Below, piece after piece: positions 45,496 through 53,889 of a DNA stretch of 64,000 nucleotides. The stretch is taken from assembly GCA_018823835.1 (NCBI GenBank), contig JAHJHT010000003.1, forward strand, positions 154,471 to 218,470, in the 5' to 3' direction. The translations under genes were made by a program, and so were the position numbers. Positions within the stretch are counted from its first letter, which is position 1. Each line of letters begins with the position of its first letter. The DNA is from Alphaproteobacteria bacterium. Lineage in GTDB: Bacteria; Pseudomonadota; Alphaproteobacteria; Rhizobiales; Rhizobiaceae. Below the pieces are notes generated by a model, which was not told where the DNA came from, did not search any database, and saw only the letters and a program-made list of their open reading frames with translations.

Positions 45496-46383
45496 ATGGC
45501 AGGCTTTCACGTCATCGCAGGCGCCAGTGAAACGCTGGAGCACATCAGTGTCCGCAAGATAACGCTTTCCGATCTCATCGACGCGCTCAGGCGCGGCGTC
45601 GACGATTTCATGGTCAAGCCGTCGCATGTCGTCTTCCTGGCCCTGATCTACCCGGTCATCGGCGTGATCCTCGCCGCATGGACATCCGGCAGCAATGCGC
45701 TGCCGCTGCTGTTTCCGCTGGTTTCGGGCTTCGCGCTTATCGGCCCCTTCGCCGCCATCGGGCTCTACGAGATCAGCCGCCGCCGCGAGGCCGGGCTCGA
45801 CACTGCCTGGTCGCACGCTTTCGAGGTCCGGGATTCGCCCGCCTTGCCGTCGATTGCGGCGGTCGGCTTCATGCTGGTCGTCATCTTCGTCGCCTGGCTG
45901 ATGGTGGCGCAGGCTTTCTACGTCGCGATGTTCGGGCCGCAGGTGCCGACGTCCGTCTCCGGCTTCGTCGGCGACATCCTCGCCACCGAGCGCGGCTGGA
46001 TGCTGATCATTCTCGGCCACGCCATCGGCTTCGTCTTCGCGGCGGTCGTGCTGTGCACCACGGTGGTCGCCTTCCCGCTGCTGCTCGATCGCGACGTCGG
46101 AGCCTACGAAGCGATCCACGCCTCGTTCCGGGCGGTCATCGCCAACCCGATCCCGATGGCGGCCTGGGGCCTCATCGTTGCGGCGCTGCTGATCGCCGGT
46201 TCCCTGCCGCTCTTTGCAGGCCTTGCCGTGGTGCTGCCGATCCTCGGCCACTCGACCTGGCACCTCTATCGCAAGGTGGTCGAGCCGGCTCCCGCGGCCA
46301 AGCTGGCGCGCGCCAAGCCATCTGCGTCGAAAGCGTCGAAGGCCAAGCCGCGCAAGAAGGGCGGATTGAGCGCGGCGTCGTAA
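45496..46383 (+). CDS. DUF2189 membrane protein
   Basis: The 295-residue protein has a short N-terminal cytosolic stretch with the DUF2189 signature (VRKITLSDLIDALRRGVDDF), then six or so membrane helices, and an Ala/Lys-rich basic tail (KPSASKASKAKPRKK). Alphaproteobacterial relatives are sometimes annotated as cytochrome c oxidase subunit I-like, but no haem or copper ligands are present. Function is unknown. AGGAGGA lies 9 bp before the ATG, and a strong terminator follows the stop. Confidence 0.88.
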   Translation: MAGFHVIAGASETLEHISVRKITLSDLIDALRRGVDDFMVKPSHVVFLALIYPVIGVILAAWTSGSNALPLLFPLVSGFALIGPFAAIGLYEISRRREAGLDTAWSHAFEVRDSPALPSIAAVGFMLVVIFVAWLMVAQAFYVAMFGPQVPTSVSGFVGDILATERGWMLIILGHAIGFVFAAVVLCTTVVAFPLLLDRDVGAYEAIHASFRAVIANPIPMAAWGLIVAALLIAGSLPLFAGLAVVLPILGHSTWHLYRKVVEPAPAAKLARAKPSASKASKAKPRKKGGLSAAS

Positions 46384-46401
46384 GCTTCTCGTCGATCGAA
46401 G

Positions 46402-46430
46402 GGCCGGCGGAAGACCCGCCGGCCTTTTTC
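46402..46430 (+). terminator. Rho-independent terminator
   Basis: GGCCGGCGG and CCGCCGGCC are perfect 9-bp arms with a 5-base loop, followed by TTTTT, 19 bp after the DUF2189 stop. Confidence 0.88.
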
Positions 46431-46454
46431 AGGGCAAGCGCTACAGGAAAAACT

Positions 46455-46841
46455 TCAGCCCGCCGCGCGTGGCCAGAACAGCCATGCCAGCCAGCAGGCT
46501 AGCGCCAGCCAGGCGGCGACAATCGAAGCGGCGGCGATCCGGCTGACCGGCCGTGCGACACGCTGCGCCGCCTCCCGGCGCAGTTCCTCCATCAGGGATG
46601 GCGGGATTAGTCTCAGCGCCAGCCATATGCCAAGCGGCACGATGACGATGTCGTCGAGATAGCCGAGCACCGGAATGAAATCGGGGATCAGATCGATCGG
46701 GCTGAGCGCATAGGCCGCCACCATGCCGGCGACGGCCTTGGCAGGCCAGGGCACGCGCGGATCGCGCGCGGCAAGCCAAAGCGCCACCACGTCCCGCTTC
46801 AGCCTGCGCGCCCAGTCCTTCGCCCATGCGAGCAGGTTCAC
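46455..46841 (-). CDS. YkvA family (DUF1232) membrane protein
   Basis: The 128-residue protein starts at a GTG. The DUF1232 core spans about residues 28-66 (PWPAKAVAGMVAAYALSPID then LIPDFIPVLGYLDD), with a hydrophobic C-terminal helix (about 104-124). Members are small inner-membrane proteins of unknown function. It lies downstream of the terminal oxidase operon on the same strand with a 43-bp gap, so read-through is possible. Confidence 0.85.
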   Translation of the reverse strand: MNLLAWAKDWARRLKRDVVALWLAARDPRVPWPAKAVAGMVAAYALSPIDLIPDFIPVLGYLDDIVIVPLGIWLALRLIPPSLMEELRREAAQRVARPVSRIAAASIVAAWLALACWLAWLFWPRAAG

Positions 46842-46884
46842 TTTGGACGCGCGCCCCTCGATCGCTTCGGCTGCCTGCGTCCGG

Positions 46885-47262
46885 TCAGGGGCCGGCCCCG
46901 AAGAAGGTTAAGCGCGTCATCAGCGTGTGGTCGGATTCGAATGCCATGATGAGCGCGAACACCAGCACCGCTATTGGCGGCAGGATGATCGCATAGGCCA
47001 GCGCCAGCCGTTCCCAGACCATGTGCATGAAGACGGCGACGATCAGACCGGCCTTCAGCATCATGAAGATCAGGATCAGGCTCCAGCGCAGATAGCCCTG
47101 CAGGCCGACATAATCGACGATGTAGGAGCAGGCGCTGAGCACGAACAGCCAGAACCAGACCACCAGATAGACCTTCAGCGGGTGCTGCTGGTGTTCCTCC
47201 GAACGCGTGGCCGGCTGTGCGGCGTGTGCCGCGCCGTGTCCGTCAACTGTTGCTTCGGTCAT
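46885..47262 (-). CDS. Cytochrome c oxidase subunit IV-family protein
   Basis: The 125-residue protein has a His/Ala-rich N-terminus and three predicted helices (about 30-50, 60-80, 88-108; YLVVWFWLFVLSACSYIVDY), the CyoD/CoxIV (prokaryotic subunit IV) pattern. It is the last structural gene of the oxidase operon, 9 bp after the second subunit III gene, and probably stabilises the complex. Confidence 0.88.
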   Translation of the reverse strand: MTEATVDGHGAAHAAQPATRSEEHQQHPLKVYLVVWFWLFVLSACSYIVDYVGLQGYLRWSLILIFMMLKAGLIVAVFMHMVWERLALAYAIILPPIAVLVFALIMAFESDHTLMTRLTFFGAGP

Positions 47263-47271
47263 GCCTTGTCC

Positions 47272-47985
47272 TCACCAGAGATAGAAGAACGCGAAGATGA
47301 ACACCCAGACGAGGTCGACGAAGTGCCAGTAGAGGCCCATCACCTCGACGCTGTCGTAGTCGCCCCGTCGGCTCGTGAAGAAACCGCGTCGCCCGACATC
47401 GTAGTCGCCGCGCCAGACCTTGCGCGCCACGATCAGCAGGAAGATCACGCCGATCGAGACGTGCGTGCCGTGGAAGCCGGTGATCATGAAGAAGCTGGCG
47501 CCGAACTGGTCGGCCCCGAATGGGTTGCCCCAGGGCCGCACGCCTTCGGAGATCAGCTTGGACCATTCGAAGGCCTGCATGCCGACGAAGGTTGCGCCGA
47601 GCACCGCGGTCAGCAGCAGGAAGGCGACCGCCTTGCGGCGCTCGCGCCGGTAGCCGTAGTTGACCGCCAGCACCATGGTCCCGCTGCTCGAAATCAGCAC
47701 GAAGGTCATGATGGCGATCAGCAGCAGCGGCACGCTGACCGATCCGACATGCAGGGAAAACACTTCGCTGGTGTTGGGCCACGGCACGCGCGTCGACATG
47801 CGCGCCGTCATGTAGGACAGCAGGAAGCAGCCGAAGATGAAGGTGTCCGACAGGAGAAAGATCCACATCATGGCCTTTCCCCAGGAGACGTTCTTGAAGG
47901 CGCGCTGGTCCGACGCCCAGTCGGCCGCTACACCGCGCAGGCCCGGCGGCCGCGGCGCTGCATGATGGAGTGTCGTCTCGGCCAT
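47272..47985 (-). CDS. coxP: Haem-copper oxidase subunit III (CoxP-like)
   Basis: The 237-residue protein has five predicted helices and subunit III motifs: KAMMWIFLLSDTFIFGCFLL, FMITGFHGTHVSIGVIFLL and GLYWHFVDLVWVFIFAFFYL. The second and third carry the conserved Glu/His residues of the phospholipid cleft region. It is the second of two subunit III-type genes in this operon, as in coxMNOP of Bradyrhizobium, from which the symbol is borrowed; the assignment of O versus P is by order only. Confidence 0.85.
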   Translation of the reverse strand: MAETTLHHAAPRPPGLRGVAADWASDQRAFKNVSWGKAMMWIFLLSDTFIFGCFLLSYMTARMSTRVPWPNTSEVFSLHVGSVSVPLLLIAIMTFVLISSSGTMVLAVNYGYRRERRKAVAFLLLTAVLGATFVGMQAFEWSKLISEGVRPWGNPFGADQFGASFFMITGFHGTHVSIGVIFLLIVARKVWRGDYDVGRRGFFTSRRGDYDSVEVMGLYWHFVDLVWVFIFAFFYLW

Positions 47986-47998
47986 CCGCTTGGTCCTT

Positions 47999-48706
47999 TC
48001 AGGTCAGCAATTGGCGGCAAACGCCGATGAAACGTTCGGCCCACCCGGCCAGTACCAGGAACAGCGCCAGCCAGACGATCAGCAGGAAATGCCAGTACAT
48101 GGCGCAAAGCTCGACGCTGAGCGTCAGTTTCGCCGGCGCCGGGTCCGGCCCCCAGGCGCGCGACGTTGTCCGGGCGAGCCCCGCCAGCCCGCCCAGGATG
48201 TGCAGGCCATGCATGCCGGTGATCAGGTAGAAGAAGGCGTTGGCCGGGTTGGCGGTCAGGAAATGGCCGTTCGCCTCAAGTTCCCGCCAGACAACGATCT
48301 GGCCGATCAGGAAGGCAATCGCCGTCAGCCCGGCGGTCGCCAGCCCCAGCCGCACCAGTTCGGTCTGGCCGTTGCGCGCCGCGATCAGGGCGCAATGCAG
48401 CGCCACGCTCGACAGGAGCAGGATGCCGGTGTTGATCCACAGCAGGGGCGGCACCGGCGGCGCGCTCCAGTCGGCATATTCCATGCGCATCGAGTAGGCG
48501 CTGGTGAACAGCGCGAACAGGCAGCCGACCACCGCCAGGAAGACGCCGAGACCGACCTTGGCCATCGGCATCGATCCGGACTCGGTGCCCGGGAAGGCGG
48601 CGACCGACCCGGCCTCCAGCCAGGGTTTCGACATCAAGCGCTGCTGCGACAGCCACCAGCCGGCTATGCCGAACACCACCATCAGCACGACCACGATGAC
48701 GGTCAT
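47999..48706 (-). CDS. coxO: Haem-copper oxidase subunit III (CoxO-like)
   Basis: The 235-residue protein has an N-terminal anchor (VIVVVLMVVFGIAGWWL) followed by subunit III-type helices; FFYLITGMHGLHILGGLAGL and CAMYWHFLLIVWLALFLVLA are the equivalents of the GxHGxH and YWHFVDxVW motifs. Its ATG overlaps the subunit I stop by 4 bases. Two subunit III paralogues in one operon is the layout described for coxMNOP. Confidence 0.85.
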   Translation of the reverse strand: MTVIVVVLMVVFGIAGWWLSQQRLMSKPWLEAGSVAAFPGTESGSMPMAKVGLGVFLAVVGCLFALFTSAYSMRMEYADWSAPPVPPLLWINTGILLLSSVALHCALIAARNGQTELVRLGLATAGLTAIAFLIGQIVVWRELEANGHFLTANPANAFFYLITGMHGLHILGGLAGLARTTSRAWGPDPAPAKLTLSVELCAMYWHFLLIVWLALFLVLAGWAERFIGVCRQLLT

Positions 48707-50478
48707 GCGTGGCCTCCCGGCGACCCGTATTCACCCGGGTCGTTCTGGGCGATGAAGTCCTCCTTGGCGCCGGGCACGCTGTAGTCATAGGCCCAGCGGT
48801 AGACGATCGGCAGCTGCTTGCCGAAATTGCCGTGCTGCGGCGGCGTGTGCTCGGTCTGCCATTCGAGCGTGGTAGCCCGCCACGGATTGGGCCCGGCCTC
48901 CTTGCCGTGCCGGATGCTCCAGATCAGGTTGAACAGGAAGACCAGCTGCGCGAAGCCGACGATGAACGCCATGATCGAGATGAAGGCGTTCAGCTGGTGG
49001 GCCGATTCCGTCATCAGCGCCATGTCGCCGAGCTCCGAATAGCGCCGCGGCACGCCCATCAGCCCGACATAGTGCATCGGGAAGAAGATCAGGTAGGCGC
49101 CGACGAAGGTCATCCAGAAGTGGAACTGGCCGAGCGCCTGGTTCAGCATCCGTCCGGTGATCTTCGGGTACCAGTGATAAATCGCGCCGAAAATGACTGT
49201 GATCGGCGCCACGCCCATCACCATGTGGAAATGCGCCACCACGAACATCGTGTCTGACAGCGGCACGTCGACCACCACATTGCCGAGGAACAGGCCGGTC
49301 AGCCCGCCATTGACGAAGGTGACGATGAAGGCCAGCGCAAACAGCATCGGGATGGTCAGGTGGATGTCGCCGCGCCACAGCGTCAGCACCCAGTTGTAGA
49401 CCTTGATGGCGGTCGGCACCGCGATGATCAGCGTCGTGGTGGCGAAGAAGAAGCCGAAATACGGGTCCATGCCGCTGACATACATGTGGTGCGCCCACAC
49501 GATGAAGGACAGCGCGCCGATGCCGACGATCGCCCAGACCATCATCCGGTAGCCGAAGATGTTCTTGCGCGCATGGGTGGAGATCAGGTCGGAGACGATG
49601 CCGAAGGCCGGCAGCGCGACGATGTAGACTTCCGGGTGCCCGAAGAACCAGAACAGGTGCTGGAAGAGGATCGGGCTGCCGCCATTGGTCTGCAGCTGCT
49701 GGCCGAGTTCGACCACCGCGGGCATGAAGAAGCTGGTGCCGAGCAGCCGGTCGAACAGCATCATGATGCAGGCGACGAGCAGCGCCGGGAAGGCCAGCAG
49801 CGCCATCACGGTTGCGGTGAAGATGCCCCAGACGGTCAGCGGCAACCGCATCAGCGTCATGCCGCGGGTGCGCGCCTGCAGCACCGTCACCACATAGTTC
49901 AGCCCGCCCATGGTGAAGCCGATCACGAACAGGATCAGCGACACCAGCATCAGGATGATGCCCGACTGCTGGCCACCGGGCGTGCCCGACATGATCGCCT
50001 GCGGCGGGTAGAGCGTCCAGCCGGCGCCGGTCGGGCCTCCCGGTGCGAAGAAGCTCGCCACCAGCACCAGCACCGCCAGCAGGTAGATCCAGTAGGACAG
50101 CATGTTGGCATAGGGGAAGACCATGTCCCGAGCGCCAACCATCAATGGAATCAGATAGTTGCCGAAGCCGCCGAGGAACAGCGCGGTCAGCAGGTACACC
50201 ACCATGATCATGCCGTGCATGGTGATGAACTGGTAATAGGCCTCGGGCGTGATGAAGTCGAACGTGCCGGGAAAGCCGAGCTGCAGCCGCATTAGCCAGG
50301 ACAGCACCAGCGCCACCATGCCGATGGCGATCGCGGTTCCGGAATACTGGATGGCGATGACCTTGGCGTCCTGCGAGAAGACATACTTCGTCCACCAGCT
50401 GTGCGGATGGTAGAGATCCATCTCGGGAACTTCGGCTGGCGGAATCCCGTCAATGGCGCCGGGTGTGACATCGACCAT
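48703..50478 (-). CDS. coxN: Haem-copper oxidase subunit I (CoxN-like)
   Basis: The 591-residue, twelve-helix catalytic subunit has haem ligands in FITMHGMIMVV and AHFHMVMG, CuB ligands in FFGHPEVYIVALP (cross-linked His-Tyr, with the D-channel Glu) and AHHMYVSGMDP, and the K-channel lysine in VPTAIKVYNW. These indicate an A1-type oxygen-reducing proton pump. The start at 50478 (MVDVTPGA) follows GGGAGG; the longer frame is unsupported. It is co-transcribed with subunit II upstream and the III subunits downstream. Confidence 0.95.
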   Translation of the reverse strand: MVDVTPGAIDGIPPAEVPEMDLYHPHSWWTKYVFSQDAKVIAIQYSGTAIAIGMVALVLSWLMRLQLGFPGTFDFITPEAYYQFITMHGMIMVVYLLTALFLGGFGNYLIPLMVGARDMVFPYANMLSYWIYLLAVLVLVASFFAPGGPTGAGWTLYPPQAIMSGTPGGQQSGIILMLVSLILFVIGFTMGGLNYVVTVLQARTRGMTLMRLPLTVWGIFTATVMALLAFPALLVACIMMLFDRLLGTSFFMPAVVELGQQLQTNGGSPILFQHLFWFFGHPEVYIVALPAFGIVSDLISTHARKNIFGYRMMVWAIVGIGALSFIVWAHHMYVSGMDPYFGFFFATTTLIIAVPTAIKVYNWVLTLWRGDIHLTIPMLFALAFIVTFVNGGLTGLFLGNVVVDVPLSDTMFVVAHFHMVMGVAPITVIFGAIYHWYPKITGRMLNQALGQFHFWMTFVGAYLIFFPMHYVGLMGVPRRYSELGDMALMTESAHQLNAFISIMAFIVGFAQLVFLFNLIWSIRHGKEAGPNPWRATTLEWQTEHTPPQHGNFGKQLPIVYRWAYDYSVPGAKEDFIAQNDPGEYGSPGGHA

Positions 50479-50583
50479 GTGAACGCCTCCCTCTGCGTCG
50501 CCGGCGACCGTCAATATTCGGGCCGCATGCGGCGTATTCCGTTCGTATCCTCCCGCCGCTGCCCGGTGCGGGCAGCGGGCACC

Positions 50584-51399
50584 CTAATCCGCCAGGCTTG
50601 TCTGCTCCGGCGCCGTCAATTGCGCGAATGTCTGCTGCTCGCCGAGCCAGGCGACATAGTCTTCCTCGGTGTCGACCATCACTCCGCCGCGCATGTAGGC
50701 GTGGCCCTGGCCGCACAGTTCCGCGCACAGCACCTGGAAGGTGCCCGTCCGCGTCGGCGTGAACCAGAAATAGGTCACCGAGCCGGGGATCATGTCCATC
50801 TTTGCGCGGAATTCAGGCACGTAGAAATCATGCAGCACGTCGATCGACCGCAAGAGCATCTTGACCGGCTTGCCGACCGGCAGATGCAGGTCCGCCGCCT
50901 CGACCACGACGTCGTCCTGGCCGTTGGGGTCGTCGGGGATCAGCCCGAGCGGATTGTCCGCTGACACCAGCCGCGTCTCCGACTTGCCGAGCTTGCCGTC
51001 GGCGCCCGGCAGGCGGAAGCTCCACTGCCACTGCTGGCCGACCACCTCGACCTCGGTGGCGTCGTCCGGCACCTGCACGAACTGGTTCCAGACAAAAAGG
51101 CCGGGTACCAGCATGGCTGCCACGCCAATGGCCGTGATGACGGTCAGCCAGGTCTCGAGCTTGCGGTTTTCCGGTTCGTAGTCCGCCCTCTGGCCGTCCT
51201 TGTGCCGGAAGCGGAACACGCAATAGGCCATGAACAGCACGACGGCCGCGAACACGGCGCCGGTGATCCAGAATGTAACGATCAGTGTTTGGTCTATGTA
51301 GCCCCAGTTCGACGCAATGGGCGTCCACCACCAGGGACTGTAGAGGTGAAACAGGATCGACCCCGCCACCACCAGAACGAGTACAAGCGCTATGGCCAT
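50584..51399 (-). CDS. coxM: Cytochrome c oxidase subunit II (CoxM-like)
   Basis: The 271-residue protein has an N-terminal helix (residues 1-20), a second helix (about 40-62), a third hydrophobic segment (about 88-108), and the periplasmic CuA domain with ligands in SIDVLHDFYVPEF and CAELCGQGHAYM (Cys-x3-Cys-x3-His-x2-Met). It accepts electrons from cytochrome c, and no fused haem domain is present. A strong GGGAGG site precedes the ATG. It is the first gene of the oxidase operon, which continues as I-III-III-IV. Confidence 0.94.
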   Translation of the reverse strand: MAIALVLVLVVAGSILFHLYSPWWWTPIASNWGYIDQTLIVTFWITGAVFAAVVLFMAYCVFRFRHKDGQRADYEPENRKLETWLTVITAIGVAAMLVPGLFVWNQFVQVPDDATEVEVVGQQWQWSFRLPGADGKLGKSETRLVSADNPLGLIPDDPNGQDDVVVEAADLHLPVGKPVKMLLRSIDVLHDFYVPEFRAKMDMIPGSVTYFWFTPTRTGTFQVLCAELCGQGHAYMRGGVMVDTEEDYVAWLGEQQTFAQLTAPEQTSLAD

Positions 51400-51688
51400 G
51401 CCCCGGTTCCTCCCTCGTACCCCGACGATGCTTGACCGTCGGATTACCTTGCAACCATAGCCCGAATCGGGGGTGAAATTCTAGTGCCGGACCCTGGGGA
51501 AGGTCGGGCCGGGCGCGGAGCGTTGCGCAGCAAGGGTTTTGCCGGCGAAGCGCCCGGAAATTGCTGCGCTGCACCGTGCGGTTGCAGGCAATTGCGGTCG
51601 TGTTGGTTTGCTCGCCTGACCCGCTTTTGGAGGGCCCCTGAGCCCCTGACGGATGCAGCAGCATGCAGTAGCGGCACGACTTCCAGCC
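51400..51688. other. Non-coding region upstream of the oxidase operon
   Basis: No supported gene is seen. CCGACG (51422-51427) and CGTCGG (51437-51442) form an inverted repeat 22-43 bp before the subunit II start, which could be an operator or leader hairpin. Short frames here have no family or ribosome site. Confidence 0.35.
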
Positions 51689-52891
51689 TCAGCCCTTGCG
51701 GCGCGATACGCTGTCCAACTGCCCGCCGAAATAGGGCTCGAACACGGTCTCGAAGGCCTTCAGCGCCGCGCCGATTGCCTGGTGCATGTCGAGGTAGCGA
51801 TAGGTGCCGAGCCGCCCGCCGAAATGCACGTTCGGCTCATCCGTGCTGCGTTCGAGATAGCGCCGGTAGAGCTGCTGGTCGCTGCCCGTGTCGATCGGGT
51901 AGTAGGGCTCGTCGCCGCGCCCAGCGAATCGGGAATATTCGTGTCCGATCAATGTCTTGGGTATGGTGTGCGGGCGTTCGGGGTTGAAGTGCCGGAACTC
52001 CATGATGCGCGTGTAGGGCACCTCTTCGTCGGCATAGTTCATGATCGCCGCGCCCTGGTAGTCCGGCGTCTCCTTCACCTCGAGTTCGATGTCGATGGTG
52101 CGCCAGCCGAGATCGCCTTCGGCAAAGTCGAAATAGCGGTCGATCGGCCCGGTATAGACCACCGGGACATCCTTCGGAATGCGGTCCTTCAGGTCGAAGA
52201 AGTCGATGCCGAGTCTGGTCTCGATCAGTGGATGCGCAAGCATCCGCTCGAAGATCGCCGTGTAGCCATCGAGCGGCTGGCCCTGGAATCGGTCGGCGAA
52301 ATAGCCGTCCTCGAAGGTGAAGCGCACTGGCAGCCGGGCGATGATCTGCGGCGGCAGTTCGCGCGGATCGGTCTGCCACTGCTTGGCGCTGTATCCCCGG
52401 ATCAGCGCCTCGTAGAGCGGTCGGCCGATCAGCGAGATCGCCTTTTCCTCCAGGTTGGCCGGCTGCCTGTCGCCGAGTTCGGCGGACTGTTCGGCAATCA
52501 GCGCGCGCGCCTCGTCCGGGCTGAATTTCCGTGCGAAGAACTGGCAGATCGTCGCCAGGTTGATCGGCACCGGATAGACCTTGTCGCGGTAAGTCGTGAA
52601 GCCGCGATGCCGGTAGTTGCTGAAGCCGCTGAAGCGGCCGAGATAGGACCAGACCTCCTCGTTCGAGGTATGGAAGAGATGCGGACCGTAGCGATGGATT
52701 TCGACGCCCGTCGCCGGATCGGTCTCGGAATAGGCATTGCCGCCGATGTGGTTGCGCCGGTCAATCAGCAGCACGCGCCGCCCCAGCTTGGCCGCGATGC
52801 GTTCGGCAAGCGTGGCGCCATAGAACCCGGCGCCGACGATTACCACGGCGGCTTCATTCAGCAACGCGTCGTCGAGGGTGTCCTGCGTCAT
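51689..52891 (-). CDS. glf: UDP-galactopyranose mutase
   Basis: The 400-residue flavoprotein converts UDP-galactopyranose to UDP-galactofuranose for surface polysaccharides. The FAD-binding GAGFYGATLAERIA motif is at about residues 20-33, followed by RNHIGGNAYSE and the signature GPHLFHTSNEEVW; substrate-site Arg/Tyr residues lie in RGYSAKQW and YFDFAEGDLGWR. The start at 52891 overlaps the upstream DUF707 gene by 4 bases (ATGA), so the two are coupled. The longer upstream frame only reads antiparallel to unrelated sequence. Confidence 0.95.
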   Translation of the reverse strand: MTQDTLDDALLNEAAVVIVGAGFYGATLAERIAAKLGRRVLLIDRRNHIGGNAYSETDPATGVEIHRYGPHLFHTSNEEVWSYLGRFSGFSNYRHRGFTTYRDKVYPVPINLATICQFFARKFSPDEARALIAEQSAELGDRQPANLEEKAISLIGRPLYEALIRGYSAKQWQTDPRELPPQIIARLPVRFTFEDGYFADRFQGQPLDGYTAIFERMLAHPLIETRLGIDFFDLKDRIPKDVPVVYTGPIDRYFDFAEGDLGWRTIDIELEVKETPDYQGAAIMNYADEEVPYTRIMEFRHFNPERPHTIPKTLIGHEYSRFAGRGDEPYYPIDTGSDQQLYRRYLERSTDEPNVHFGGRLGTYRYLDMHQAIGAALKAFETVFEPYFGGQLDSVSRRKG

Positions 52892-53778
52892 GCCTTGTCC
52901 AAAATGATCTGCGACAGTTCGGCCGGCTTCGACCACTGCCTGCGTACCAGCCTGCGCAGCGCCTTGATGATGCGATCCTTCTGTCGCATTTGCGACTGCG
53001 CCATCAAGTAGTCGAGCGCCATGCGAATGCCGATGGCGCCCGGCGAGCGCCATTCCCGGCCGTTCATGTCAATCGCGCCATAGCAGGTCGGAAAGAGCGT
53101 ACCGAGCCCGTAGCGCTGCTGCAGATCCTGCAGTTCGGCTTGCTGCGAGCGACCGAACCTCTCCATCGCCGAGGCCAGCACGATGCCCACCGGCCGTGTA
53201 TGACGCATCACAAGCATATCGAATATCGCCGCCTTCCGGAAATTGTCCGGCGCGAGCCGGGTCCATAGCGAATCCAGCCCGAACCCGCTCATCGAGTTGG
53301 CGAAGAGCGGCAGGATGATCCTCAGCGTGTCGGCGTGGATGCAGGGCGCCATGATTTCGATTGTGTCGCTCCAGCGCAGCCGGAAGCTGCGGCAGTTCAG
53401 CATCGAAAGATGCGAATAGTAGCTGTCGAGCGTCAGCGAAGGCTGGGCGATGCTTAGCTTGTGCTTGCGCGTCAGGTCGAACATAGCCTCGATTGTCTGA
53501 CGGTCCGCCTCGATGTCGTCGTCCGGGCACCAGAAGTAGTCGTAGCGCTCCAGCAATTCGGGCCGCTCAGCCAGCACCGCGTGGATGCCGTCCCACTTGC
53601 CACCCTTGAAATCGACCCTGTTTTCGCGGGGCAGGCGATGGGCGTCGGGATCGTCGCCGAAGTAGCTGACGATGAGGTCGAAGCGGCAGGCCGGGTGGTC
53701 GGCGCCCCAGCCCCTGTGCAGCGAGGCATCGCCAGCTCTCACGATAACCAGGTTCCGATGCGGGGAGTCAGCCGGCAT
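52888..53778 (-). CDS. DUF707 family protein (glycosyltransferase-like)
   Basis: The 296-residue protein matches DUF707, a family seen with capsule and glycan genes. A conserved acidic DDD motif sits in YFWCPDDDIEADRQTI, where glycosyltransferases of the GT-A fold bind metal, and FGLDSLWTRLAP (about residue 175) is the second family block. It is cytosolic (no signal peptide) and probably modifies a surface glycan, possibly with galactofuranose from Glf. It is translationally coupled to glf. Confidence 0.8.
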   Translation of the reverse strand: MPADSPHRNLVIVRAGDASLHRGWGADHPACRFDLIVSYFGDDPDAHRLPRENRVDFKGGKWDGIHAVLAERPELLERYDYFWCPDDDIEADRQTIEAMFDLTRKHKLSIAQPSLTLDSYYSHLSMLNCRSFRLRWSDTIEIMAPCIHADTLRIILPLFANSMSGFGLDSLWTRLAPDNFRKAAIFDMLVMRHTRPVGIVLASAMERFGRSQQAELQDLQQRYGLGTLFPTCYGAIDMNGREWRSPGAIGIRMALDYLMAQSQMRQKDRIIKALRRLVRRQWSKPAELSQIILDKA

Positions 53779-53889
53779 TGACGAGCGCTCGCCTTTTCAT
53801 CGCGGTGGGTGCGCTGGTCGGCCAAGGCCCGACCAGAAGGTCCATTTCCGCAACGCCGCCAATGATTGTCGAGCCTTGGGAGTCGGTAT

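Noticed and set aside
45496..46383. Cytochrome c oxidase subunit I-like protein
   Set aside because: The DUF2189 protein lacks the histidine ligands of oxidase subunit I; the label would come only from hydrophobic similarity.
51444..51677. 77-codon minus-strand frame upstream of the oxidase operon
   Set aside because: Arg/Pro/Ala-rich composition typical of a chance frame, no ribosome site, and it covers the expected promoter.
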